Assembly (NCBI GenBank): GCA_013205275.1
Contig: JABMNG010000147.1
Span: forward strand, 1 to 10,382
DNA: 10,382 nt
Origin: Methylophilales bacterium
GTDB taxonomy: Bacteria > Pseudomonadota > Gammaproteobacteria > Burkholderiales > Methylophilaceae
Direction: 5' to 3'
Positions 1 through 6,153 of this stretch are shown here, piece by piece (the stretch's first letter is position 1; each line of letters begins with the position of its first letter). Made by a program: the position numbers and the translations under genes. Under the pieces are notes generated by a model. The model was not told where the DNA came from, ran no database searches, and saw only the letters and a list, made by a program, of their open reading frames with translations.

Positions 1-219
1 CTCCCAGATTTTGTTAAGCTAGCTGAGGCTTATGGTCATGTAGGAATGAAAATTGAGAAGTCATCAGATATTGAACCTGCATTAAAAGAAGCATTCAGTC
101 CAAAGCTTAAAGAGCGCTTAGTATTTATGGACTTTATAACCGATCAAAAAGAAAATGTATTTCCAATGATTCCTAATGGCAAAGGTTTATCAGAGATGAT
201 TTTGGCAGAGGATCTATAA
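1..219 (+). CDS. ilvB: Acetolactate synthase large subunit, C-terminal end (partial)
   Basis: This is the last 72 codons of a gene entering from the left edge, open in frame 1 from base 1 to a TAA at 217-219. The peptide matches the extreme C-terminus of proteobacterial acetohydroxyacid synthase large subunits: LPDFVKLAEAYGH at residues 1-13, then RLVFMDFITD and a terminal FPMIPNGKGLSEMIL-type ending. The enzyme is ThDP-dependent and condenses pyruvate with pyruvate or 2-oxobutyrate in the first common step of valine, leucine and isoleucine synthesis. The catalytic domains lie outside the window, so only identity, not integrity, can be judged. The following regulatory-subunit gene starts on the base after its stop, which supports the call and implies one operon. 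Confidence 0.93.
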   Translation, partial: LPDFVKLAEAYGHVGMKIEKSSDIEPALKEAFSPKLKERLVFMDFITDQKENVFPMIPNGKGLSEMILAEDL

Positions 220-222
220 TTG
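207..222 (+). promoter_or_regulatory. Ribosome binding site and TTG start of ilvH
   Basis: An AGAGG Shine-Dalgarno-like motif (207-211) inside the end of ilvB lies 8 bases before a TTG at 220-222. The TTG follows the ilvB TAA with no gap (TAATTG). It was chosen because the protein then begins MRHIIS, the usual N-terminus of betaproteobacterial IlvH, and no ATG or GTG lies nearby in frame. The arrangement suggests translational coupling of the two synthase subunits. Confidence 0.7.
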
Positions 223-711
223 AGACATATCATTTCATTGCTTATGGAAAATGAGGCTGGTGCCTTATCAAGAGTCGCCGGTCTCTTTTCAGCAAGGGGT
301 TACAATATCGAGTCATTGACTGTAGCGCCTACAGAAGATCTAACTTTGTCCAGAATGACTATCGTCACAAGCGGCTCAGATGAAGTAATTGAGCAAATTA
401 TTAAGCAGCTCAATAAGCTAATAGATGTGGTCAGGGTGCTTGATTTAAATGACGGTCGCTACATAGAAAGAGAGTTGATGCTTGTTAAGGTCAAAGCATC
501 AGGTCAATACCAAGATGAGATGAAAAAAATCTCAGAGATTTTTAGAGGTCGAATAATTGATGTCTCTGATAATACATTTACAATTGAATTAACTGGGGCT
601 TCGAGTAAACTTGATGCCTATTTAGAAAGCCTCGACAGTGAATCAATAATAGAAACCGTCCGTACCGGCGCCTCTGGAATTGGCCGTGGCGACAGAATAC
701 TTAAAATATAA
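220..711 (+). CDS. ilvH: Acetolactate synthase small (regulatory) subunit
   Basis: A 163-residue protein, normal for the family (about 160-165). Residues 1-75 form the N-terminal ACT domain, with the diagnostic ENEAGALSRVAGLFSARGYN stretch from residue 10 and NIESLTVAPTED after it. Residues 80-160 form the C-terminal small-subunit domain (ERELMLVKV, then RTGASGIGRGD near the end). In the family this subunit binds the large subunit, raises its activity and confers valine feedback inhibition through the ACT domain. The gene uses a TTG start directly after the ilvB stop, with AGAGG upstream. It is followed after 17 bases by ilvC, so the three form an ilvBHC operon. No anomaly is seen beyond the uncommon start codon. 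Confidence 0.95.
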   Translation: MRHIISLLMENEAGALSRVAGLFSARGYNIESLTVAPTEDLTLSRMTIVTSGSDEVIEQIIKQLNKLIDVVRVLDLNDGRYIERELMLVKVKASGQYQDEMKKISEIFRGRIIDVSDNTFTIELTGASSKLDAYLESLDSESIIETVRTGASGIGRGDRILKI

Positions 712-728
712 TTTATTAAAGGAACAAT

Positions 729-1727
729 ATGAAACGTTACTACGACCAAGATGCAGATTTAAACATTATAAGGGGCATGAAAGTAGCTATTATTGGCTAC
801 GGCTCTCAAGGGCATGCTCACGCAAATAATCTCAAAGATTCAGGCGTTGAGGTCTCTGTTGGTCTCAGAGAGGGATCAGATTCTGCACGAAAAGCGAGTG
901 AGGCAGGATTAACAGTCAAGTCAGTCGAGGAAGCAACAAAATGGGCTGATTTAGTAATGATTTTAGCACCAGATGAATTCCAGGAAAAAATCTATAAAGC
1001 GAGTATTGAGCCAAATTTAAAGCAAACAGCTGTATTAGCATTTGCACATGGATTTAATATTCATTATCAGCTAATTAATCCTAGGGCCGACCTAGATGTA
1101 ATCATGATTGCTCCAAAAGCACCCGGACACACAGTGCGATCAGAATTTGTAAAAGGCGGTGGTATACCAGACCTCATTGCGGTTCAGCAAGATGCATCAG
1201 GAAATGCGAAAGCAATTGCTTTGTCCTATGCTTCCGCTATTGGTGGAGGGAGAACGGGCATACTTGAAACAACATTTAAGGATGAAACTGAAACAGATTT
1301 ATTTGGTGAGCAAGTTGTCTTATGCGGAGGCACAACGGCCTTAGTTCAAGCTGGTTTTGAAACACTTGTTGAGGCTGGCTATGAGCCAGAAATGGCTTAT
1401 TTTGAATGCCTTCATGAGCTTAAATTAATTGTTGACCTTATGTATGAGGGTGGCATTGCCAATATGCGCTATTCAATCTCAAACACGGCAGAGTATGGCG
1501 ATGTAACAAGGGGTCCAAGAATTGTTACTGACCAAACAAAAGTAGAGATGAAGAAAATTCTGGCTGAAATTCAAAATGGTACCTTTGCAAAAGAATTTGT
1601 AGAAAATGTTGCAACGCTACCTGACAGAAGAGAAGTTCAAAAGAAACACCAAATTGAACAAGTTGGTGAGTCACTTCGATCCATGATGCCTTGGATTAAA
1701 AAAATAGTCGATAAAACGAAAAACTAG
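729..1727 (+). CDS. ilvC: Ketol-acid reductoisomerase (NADP+), class I
   Basis: A 332-residue class I (short-form) enzyme. In the family it isomerises and reduces 2-acetolactate or 2-aceto-2-hydroxybutyrate to the dihydroxy acids of branched-chain amino acid synthesis, using NADPH and Mg2+. The N-terminal Rossmann domain carries GYGSQG (residues 23-28) and a cofactor loop with R47, S50 and S52, consistent with NADPH preference. H107 (AHGFN) and the metal/acid ligands D190, E194 (TDLFGEQ), E226, E230 (FECLHE) and S251 (YSIS) are all present, so the enzyme should be active. An AAAGGAAC ribosome binding site (718-725) precedes the ATG. It lies 17 bases after ilvH, and its TAG is immediately followed by the psd ATG. 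Confidence 0.97.
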   Translation: MKRYYDQDADLNIIRGMKVAIIGYGSQGHAHANNLKDSGVEVSVGLREGSDSARKASEAGLTVKSVEEATKWADLVMILAPDEFQEKIYKASIEPNLKQTAVLAFAHGFNIHYQLINPRADLDVIMIAPKAPGHTVRSEFVKGGGIPDLIAVQQDASGNAKAIALSYASAIGGGRTGILETTFKDETETDLFGEQVVLCGGTTALVQAGFETLVEAGYEPEMAYFECLHELKLIVDLMYEGGIANMRYSISNTAEYGDVTRGPRIVTDQTKVEMKKILAEIQNGTFAKEFVENVATLPDRREVQKKHQIEQVGESLRSMMPWIKKIVDKTKN

Positions 1728-2369
1728 ATGGGAACCAATAGAATATATCCACTTATTGCTAAAGAGGGATGGCCGTTTTTATTTGCTGGTCTTTTTGTTA
1801 GTGCTGTTAGCACTTATTATCAATTATCTGTGTCATTGCCTTTTTGGATATTTTTTTTATTCATGGTTCAGTTTTTTAGGGATCCGGCCAGAAATATTCC
1901 TAAGGGAAAAAATATTGTAACCTCGGCAGCTGATGGAAGGGTCATTGCAATAGAAAAAATATTAGACCCTTACCAAAAAAAACAAGCAATCAAGGTAAGC
2001 GTCTTTATGAATGTTTTTAATGTTCACTCAAATAAGATACCTATCTCAGGTCAGATTGTCGGTAAATTTTATTACCCTGGAAAATTTCTTAACGCCTCTT
2101 TATCAAAAGCCTCTTTAGAAAATGAAAGGTGTGCTGTTATTATCAAAACAGAAAATAAGGAAGTTATTACCTGCGTTCAAATTGCCGGCCTTATAGCGAG
2201 AAGAATACTTTGTTACAGTGAAATAAATGATAAAGTCAGAATAGGCGAACGATACGGTTTTATAAGATTTGGATCTAGAGTGGATTTATATTTACCTCTA
2301 AATGCATCTGTTAAAGTAATACTAGGTCAAAATGTTAAAAATACAGAGACTGTGATTGCAACATTTTAG
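1728..2369 (+). CDS. psd: Phosphatidylserine decarboxylase proenzyme, short form
   Basis: A 213-residue protein of the short (archaeal/PSD-B) type. It should convert phosphatidylserine to phosphatidylethanolamine at the inner membrane. Two hydrophobic segments near the N-terminus (about residues 14-31 and 33-49) are followed by FFRDPARN (49-56), SAADG (66-70) and FMNVFNVHSN (93-102). The self-cleavage motif FGSRVD (181-186) puts the pyruvoyl-forming serine at S183, giving a large beta chain (1-182) and a small alpha chain (183-213). All expected motifs are present. The ATG follows the ilvC TAG with no gap and there is no clear ribosome binding site, so translation is probably coupled to ilvC. 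In related bacteria the gene is often followed by pssA and leuA; here a convergent rppH comes next. Confidence 0.93.
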   Translation: MGTNRIYPLIAKEGWPFLFAGLFVSAVSTYYQLSVSLPFWIFFLFMVQFFRDPARNIPKGKNIVTSAADGRVIAIEKILDPYQKKQAIKVSVFMNVFNVHSNKIPISGQIVGKFYYPGKFLNASLSKASLENERCAVIIKTENKEVITCVQIAGLIARRILCYSEINDKVRIGERYGFIRFGSRVDLYLPLNASVKVILGQNVKNTETVIATF

Positions 2370-2371
2370 CT

Positions 2372-2845
2372 TTATTCTGAAAGGTATTCCCAGAGTTCAT
2401 TTAGCGCCTGTTCATAAACATCCCGTTTGAAATCAATAATTTGGTCAAGCGGCGACCAAAAGTCATCCCACCTCCAAGCATCAAACTCAGGTTTGTTAGT
2501 ATTTTTTAGAAAAACATTCGAGTCCTCCCCAATTAATCTTAGTAAAAACCAAATTTGTTTTTGGCCCTTATATCGATCGCGCCAATCGCGCCTTATCCAA
2601 TTTTTTGGGACATCATAACGAAGCCATTCTTTAGTTCTTGCTATGATTTCAACGTGATGAGGGCTAAGGCCAACCTCTTCCATTAACTCTCTATACATAG
2701 CCTCCTCTGGTGACTCTCCTTCGTTTATTCCACCTTGTGGAAATTGCCAGGCGTCTTCGTCTGCTCTTTTCGCCCACAATACCTTTTTTTCATTATTGCA
2801 AATAATAATACCAACATTGGGACGGTATCCCTCATTGTCGATCAT
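2372..2845 (-). CDS. rppH: RNA pyrophosphohydrolase (Nudix hydrolase)
   Basis: A 157-residue Nudix protein. In the family it removes pyrophosphate from the 5' triphosphate end of mRNAs, which triggers RNase E-dependent decay. The start IDNEGYRPNVGIII is typical of RppH. The Nudix box runs from G38 to L60 (GX5EX7REXXEEXGL) with E53, E56 and E57 as metal ligands, preceded by WQFPQGGI (33-40). The C-terminal half has the RppH-type EFDAWRWDDFW and DFKRDVY motifs, which separate it from generic Nudix hydrolases. It is somewhat shorter than the E. coli protein (176 residues), lacking only a C-terminal tail. AAGGA sits 7 bases before the ATG. It is transcribed alone, away from the beta-propeller gene, and its stop is 2 bases from the convergent psd stop. 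Confidence 0.93.
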   Translation of the reverse strand: MIDNEGYRPNVGIIICNNEKKVLWAKRADEDAWQFPQGGINEGESPEEAMYRELMEEVGLSPHHVEIIARTKEWLRYDVPKNWIRRDWRDRYKGQKQIWFLLRLIGEDSNVFLKNTNKPEFDAWRWDDFWSPLDQIIDFKRDVYEQALNELWEYLSE

Positions 2846-2924
2846 AATGCTATCCTTATATAAATTACCTGCTAACTATAAATACATTTTTCCACAAATG
2901 AATCGCTATTAACAGAAAAAAATT
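2846..2924. promoter_or_regulatory. Divergent promoter region between rppH and the beta-propeller gene
   Basis: This 79-base, very AT-rich gap must hold the start signals for both divergent genes. On the minus strand TATAGT (2875-2880) is a plausible -10 for rppH, with a weak TTCATT -35 at 2897-2902 (16-base spacer). On the plus strand TATAAA at 2877-2882 overlaps it and could serve the propeller gene, but no good -35 is visible. The minus-strand ribosome binding site AAGGA is at 2853-2857. The plus-strand gene has only a weak purine run (CAGAAAAAAA) before its ATG. The box assignments are by eye and weak. Confidence 0.35.
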
Positions 2925-3893
2925 ATGATTTTTAAGGATCAAAAAAATAAAATCATCACTCTAATAATTATTTTGAGTATTTTTTTGCTGTATTTTATTC
3001 TCAGACATACAAATAACCATACTGCACTTGCCTACATAACAAACCAGGGTGAAGATACTGTTTCCGTTATAGACCTAAGCAATAAAAGAGAATTAAAAAA
3101 AATTAATGTTGGTGAAAGCCCTCTTGGAGTTCATATACTGTCACGTAATAAGTTGGCGGTGATTGGAAATGTTAAAAGCCGAACTTTATCTGTGATTGAT
3201 ATTAACAGCAACATCCTCCTTAAAACTATTCCTCTAAATTTCACCCCATTGGGTATTACGAGTGACACGTCTGAAGACAGACTCTTTATTACTGATTGGT
3301 TTAATAATAAGGTGGCCGTGCTTTCGGTTAAAAAACTAGAAGTTGTTACAACTTTTAATGTTGGGTTAACTCCGTCCGGTATTGTGTTCAATAAAACATT
3401 AAATTATATTGTTATTTCAAATCGCGATCAAAACACAATTGAGATCTATGAGGGTGGTAATTATAAATTAGTTAAAAAAATTACAACCGGGCTCCATCCT
3501 TTTGGAATTCATACAATAGGTCATTATGTTTACTCTGCCAATGTATACGACGATTCTATTTCAATAATTAACCTTAATAACTTTTCAACACAAGTAATTA
3601 GGGTTGGTATGCATCCATATTCGGTAGTGACTGATAAGGGGTTTGCCTTTGTTACGAATACTCAAGATGACTCCATAAGCATTGTTGACCTAAATCGGGG
3701 AAAAGAAATCGAAAAGATTGCAGTAGGGGAAAATCCTGAAAATTTATCTATTGATAGCAATGACAACCAATTAATTGTAACAAATTGGGGGGGTGACTCT
3801 ATATCAATAATTGATTTAAAAACATATAAAGTAATAAAAGAGGTTAAAACTGGCCTACAGAGTAGGGCTTTCGGGAGCTTTATTTACCAATAG
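2925..3893 (+). CDS. Membrane-anchored seven-blade YVTN beta-propeller protein
   Basis: A 322-residue protein with a lysine-rich N-terminus and one hydrophobic segment (about residues 10-26) and no obvious cleavage site, so it is probably anchored in the inner membrane facing the periplasm. The rest is seven repeats of about 40 residues. Each has a YVTN-like strand (AYITN, AVIGN, LFITD, IVISN, VYSAN, AFVTN, LIVTN), a D-S-I-S-I-I-D-L-like strand, and a turn such as VGESPLGV or TGLHPFGI. Seven repeats imply a closed propeller. The architecture resembles the YVTN propellers found with PQQ-dependent dehydrogenases (TIGR03866-like). With an MxaD-like gene 61 bases downstream, a role as an envelope accessory factor in alcohol oxidation is reasonable but inferred. 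No catalytic motif is seen. The start lacks a strong ribosome binding site. Confidence 0.8.
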   Translation: MIFKDQKNKIITLIIILSIFLLYFILRHTNNHTALAYITNQGEDTVSVIDLSNKRELKKINVGESPLGVHILSRNKLAVIGNVKSRTLSVIDINSNILLKTIPLNFTPLGITSDTSEDRLFITDWFNNKVAVLSVKKLEVVTTFNVGLTPSGIVFNKTLNYIVISNRDQNTIEIYEGGNYKLVKKITTGLHPFGIHTIGHYVYSANVYDDSISIINLNNFSTQVIRVGMHPYSVVTDKGFAFVTNTQDDSISIVDLNRGKEIEKIAVGENPENLSIDSNDNQLIVTNWGGDSISIIDLKTYKVIKEVKTGLQSRAFGSFIYQ

Positions 3894-3954
3894 AGTGATG
3901 ATTCTATTTGTAGTAAAATACTGTATTATTTTCACCAATTAAGGATTTAACAAA

Positions 3955-4389
3955 ATGACACGACTCATCACAGTTATATTTGCATTACTTTTATCTTTTC
4001 AGATTTTTGCACACGGGCCAACCCCTCAAAAAGTTCAGGAATCAATTACTGTAAATATTTCACCGAATAAAGCCTGGGCTGCTCTAAAAGATTTTTCAGA
4101 ATTTACTAAGATTATGAAAATAAGATCAGTTGACGAGGAGTCGATGAAGGTAAAGTACGAAATGATAAAAAAAGATGTCCCTTTTTCAGACTATAACGCA
4201 TATATCGTTATTAAAAATGGGGCAAATGAGAATGAATCAGTTATTCAATGGACTGCTCGGTTCTATAGGACATATAAACTAAACCCCCCTATTCCTGAAG
4301 GTCAAGATGATGAAACAGCAGTAGCTGCAGTAAAGGCTATAGTCCTACCAGGCCTAGAGAGCCTAAAAAAATCTCTAGAAGTTAAGTAA
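3955..4389 (+). CDS. Secreted SRPBCC-family protein, MxaD-like, shortened
   Basis: A 144-residue precursor with a clear signal peptide (residues 1-19, cleavage after FA before HGPTP), so the mature protein is periplasmic. The mature start HGPTPQKV and the C-terminal half (WTARFYRTYKLNPPIPEG at 99-116, then DDETAVAAV and GLESLKKSLE) resemble MxaD. In methylotrophs MxaD is a 17 kDa periplasmic protein that aids electron transfer from methanol dehydrogenase to cytochrome cL. As I recall the family, the precursor is about 175-180 residues. Here the text passes from AWAALKDF (40-47) almost directly to KIRSVDEESM (55-64), apparently skipping a segment containing a WHP motif. AAGGA (3941-3945) sits 9 bases before the ATG. 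It follows the propeller gene and ends just before a terminator. MxaD-like identity is moderately certain; function is inferred. Confidence 0.75.
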   Translation: MTRLITVIFALLLSFQIFAHGPTPQKVQESITVNISPNKAWAALKDFSEFTKIMKIRSVDEESMKVKYEMIKKDVPFSDYNAYIVIKNGANENESVIQWTARFYRTYKLNPPIPEGQDDETAVAAVKAIVLPGLESLKKSLEVK

Positions 4390-4402
4390 TTAAAAAAATA
4401 AG

Positions 4403-4428
4403 GCGGATCATAAGGGTCCGCTTTTTTT
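4403..4428 (+). terminator. Intrinsic (rho-independent) terminator after the MxaD-like gene
   Basis: GCGGATC (4403-4409) pairs with GGTCCGC (4415-4421), seven pairs including one G-U, around a five-base loop. It is followed by seven T residues (4422-4428). An A7 run (4392-4398) upstream could pair with the T-tract, so it might also act on the other strand. It begins 13 bases after the stop of the MxaD-like gene and fits the end of the propeller/MxaD-like unit. Unusually, the next ATG (4429) abuts the T-tract. Confidence 0.87.
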
Positions 4429-4434
4429 ATGATC
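4406..4434 (+). promoter_or_regulatory. Alternative hairpin competing with the terminator and covering the esterase start codon
   Basis: GATCATAA (4406-4413) and TTATGATC (4427-4434) form a perfect 8-base inverted repeat with a 13-base loop. The left arm shares bases with the left arm of the terminator stem. The right arm contains the ATG at 4429-4431. The two hairpins cannot form together. The alternative is richer in A-U pairs and has a larger loop, so the terminator should dominate. Whether this is a regulatory switch or chance is unknown. Confidence 0.3.
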
Positions 4435-5056
4435 ACCCTCAATAAACAAACGAGCCCAAAATCTCTAGTAATATGGCTTCATGGTCTAGGTGCTGACTGC
4501 AATGACTTTACACATTTTATTGAAAAGCTCGATAGAAGTGAATGTGAATTTATTCTTCCGAATGCACCAAGCATCCCTATTACACTCAACCAAGGGATGA
4601 TGATGAGAGGTTGGTATGATATACATGCTCTCAATTTCGAATTTCAAGATAACATTGGGCTTGAAGCCTCAAAAAATAATGATCGAAAAAATAATTAACA
4701 AGAGGGTAAGCCAGCTATCAAATTTCCCAAAAATTATTATTGCAGGATTTTCTCAGGGAGCTGCACTGGCTATATATATAGGACTTACATCAAAAATTAA
4801 TATTGATGGAGTAATTTCACTTTCAGGGTACCAACCGAAAATTAGCAATGATAGTTTCATAAAAAATAATCCTCGCATATTGGCAATGCATGGAAGGCAT
4901 GATGATATTATTAATATAAATATTGCAAAATTAAGTTACCAAAAAAATTTCTTGGAAAATTTTACTTTAAAAATACTAGATATAGGCCATGAGGTAATAG
5001 ATAAGCAAATTTTAGATATTCAACATTTTTTATTAGGTATTCATGATTATGAGTGA
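4429..5056 (+). pseudogene. Carboxylesterase/phospholipase-family alpha/beta hydrolase, frameshifted
   Basis: Two overlapping open frames, 4429-4698 and one ending at 5056, together encode one alpha/beta hydrolase of the carboxylesterase/lysophospholipase (COG0400-type) family, about 208 residues once joined. The first frame carries VIWLHGLGAD and the oxyanion-side region, LPNAPSIP and RGWYDI. The second carries GFSQGAAL (nucleophile S108 in joined numbering), HGRHDD (D158/D159) and IGHEV (H187), so the whole catalytic triad survives. Removing one A from the A6 run at 4671-4676 restores a single frame with family-like spacing; a second A6 run at 4686-4691 is a poorer candidate. The break could be a sequencing error, a recent mutation or a slippage site. 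The ATG follows a terminator T-tract and has only AAGGG (4412-4416), inside the hairpin, as a possible ribosome binding site. Substrate unknown. Confidence 0.85.
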
Positions 5057-5273
5057 AAAGAAAATCGACATTGAATTAACTCTTAAAGAGCTTGAACAAA
5101 TTGTCACAAACATGGAAGAAGAAAGCTTAAACATAGAAGTTTCCTTGAAGCTCTATGAAAGAGGCGTTTCTCTGGTCAAGGATGCTCAGAAATCTCTGAA
5201 TAAGATTGAAAAAAGAATCCAAATTCTTTCACAAAATAATGAACTTGAAGACCTTGATTTAGATGGTCAATAA
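5043..5273 (+). CDS. xseB: Exodeoxyribonuclease VII small subunit
   Basis: A 76-residue protein, typical for XseB (about 70-85). The family pattern is clear: a first helix with LTLKELEQIV, then SLNIEVSLKLYERGVSLVK, and a second helix with SLNKIEKRI forming a helical hairpin, plus an acidic tail (LEDLDLDGQ). With XseA, encoded elsewhere, it makes the exonuclease that degrades single-stranded DNA to oligonucleotides. Two in-frame ATGs compete. The one at 5043 has AGG (5035-5037) at 5 bases; the one at 5049 gives MSEKK and is equally plausible. Either overlaps the end of the esterase frame (by 14 or 8 bases). Its stop overlaps the ispA start by 11 bases. The xseB-ispA-dxs order is common in proteobacteria. 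Confidence 0.9.
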   Translation: MIMSEKKIDIELTLKELEQIVTNMEEESLNIEVSLKLYERGVSLVKDAQKSLNKIEKRIQILSQNNELEDLDLDGQ

Positions 5274-6153
5274 TTCCAAGGATTGGGTCAAGATACACCA
5301 AGATCGAATAAATAAAATTTTAATCGAATATTTTAACTCGAAAAAAAATAATTCAACCCTACACAAAGCTTGCCATTATGCGGTATTAAATGGTGGGAAA
5401 CGTATTCGGGCATTGCTAGTTTATGCGACTGGTGGCATTGGAAATGCAGATATAAAGGTGCTTGATCAGCTAGCAATTGTATTTGAGCTTGTGCATGCTT
5501 ACTCTCTAATTCATGATGATCTTCCTGCCATGGACGATGACACTCTACGAAGGGGAAAGGCTACCTGCCATATTAAATTTAATGAGGCTCAGGCTATTTT
5601 GGCTGGCGATGCTTTGCAAGCAAATGCATTTGAAATTTTATCCTCATCCAAAGTTAATCTTAGCGACCAAAAAAAGATTTTTATGATAAATATGCTCTCT
5701 AGAGCTATCGGTAAAAATGGTATGGTCCTTGGACAATCAAATGACATTGAATCATCTAATAAAAAACTAAAAATGTCGGAGCTTGAAAATCTACAGGAAT
5801 TAAAAACGGGATTATTAATTCAAGTCGCATGTGAAATGGGCTACTTATCATGCGAAGTGTCAGATCCTAAAACTAAAAAATTAGTTAAAGTAATGGGCTT
5901 ACTAATCGGAAATATATATCAAATTACAGACGATATCCTGGATTACGAATCAAACACACACGTCCTTGGAAAAACAGCAGGAAAAGATAGGGATGCAAAT
6001 AAAAGTACTTACGTTTCAATTGCTGGGCTTAATGCCTCAAAAGAAATAAACATGGCATTTTTTAATAAGTTAATGAAGTGCATAAAGGCCTTACCAGGTG
6101 AAAAAGATAATATTATAAAATTGATTAACTACATATATTTGAGATCTCACTAG
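5263..6153 (+). CDS. ispA: Farnesyl diphosphate synthase (geranyltranstransferase)
   Basis: A 296-residue trans-isoprenyl diphosphate synthase. It should condense IPP with DMAPP and then GPP to give farnesyl diphosphate, the precursor for ubiquinone side chains and undecaprenyl phosphate. GGKRIRALL (44-52) binds IPP. The first aspartate-rich motif DDLPAMD is at 85-91, preceded by HAYSLIH as in E. coli IspA, which supports C15 chain length. KTG is at 181-183. The second aspartate-rich motif DDILD is at 223-227, followed by a GKTAGKD motif and a C-terminal LINYIYLRSH like that of IspA. The ATG lies inside the end of xseB (11-base overlap). Its TAG is followed directly by the dxs ATG, so the genes are one operon, probably with coupled translation. 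Confidence 0.95.
   Translation: MVNNSKDWVKIHQDRINKILIEYFNSKKNNSTLHKACHYAVLNGGKRIRALLVYATGGIGNADIKVLDQLAIVFELVHAYSLIHDDLPAMDDDTLRRGKATCHIKFNEAQAILAGDALQANAFEILSSSKVNLSDQKKIFMINMLSRAIGKNGMVLGQSNDIESSNKKLKMSELENLQELKTGLLIQVACEMGYLSCEVSDPKTKKLVKVMGLLIGNIYQITDDILDYESNTHVLGKTAGKDRDANKSTYVSIAGLNASKEINMAFFNKLMKCIKALPGEKDNIIKLINYIYLRSH

Noticed and set aside
2898..2912. A tiny upstream frame (ATG, three codons, TAA) before the beta-propeller gene, considered as a leader peptide.
   Set aside because: Only four residues, no ribosome binding site and no regulatory codon bias or hairpin after it; easily chance.
3131..3391. Antisense open frame inside the beta-propeller gene; similar shadow frames at 1159-1344, 2427-2618, 6378-6608 and 8468-8662.
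   Set aside because: All lie wholly within well-supported genes on another frame or strand, have no recognisable protein features, and most lack a ribosome binding site.
3787..3793. A G7 run in the beta-propeller gene, striking in an AT-rich sequence and reminiscent of a phase-variable tract.
   Set aside because: The frame is intact on both sides and the run encodes the W-G-G-D turn that fits the blade repeat. Seven bases are short for phase variation and no second frame product is evident.
3902..3929. Possible promoter before the MxaD-like gene (TTCTAT with a 16-base spacer to TATTAT).
   Set aside because: The -35 is very weak and the gap is uniformly AT-rich; co-transcription with the propeller gene explains expression.
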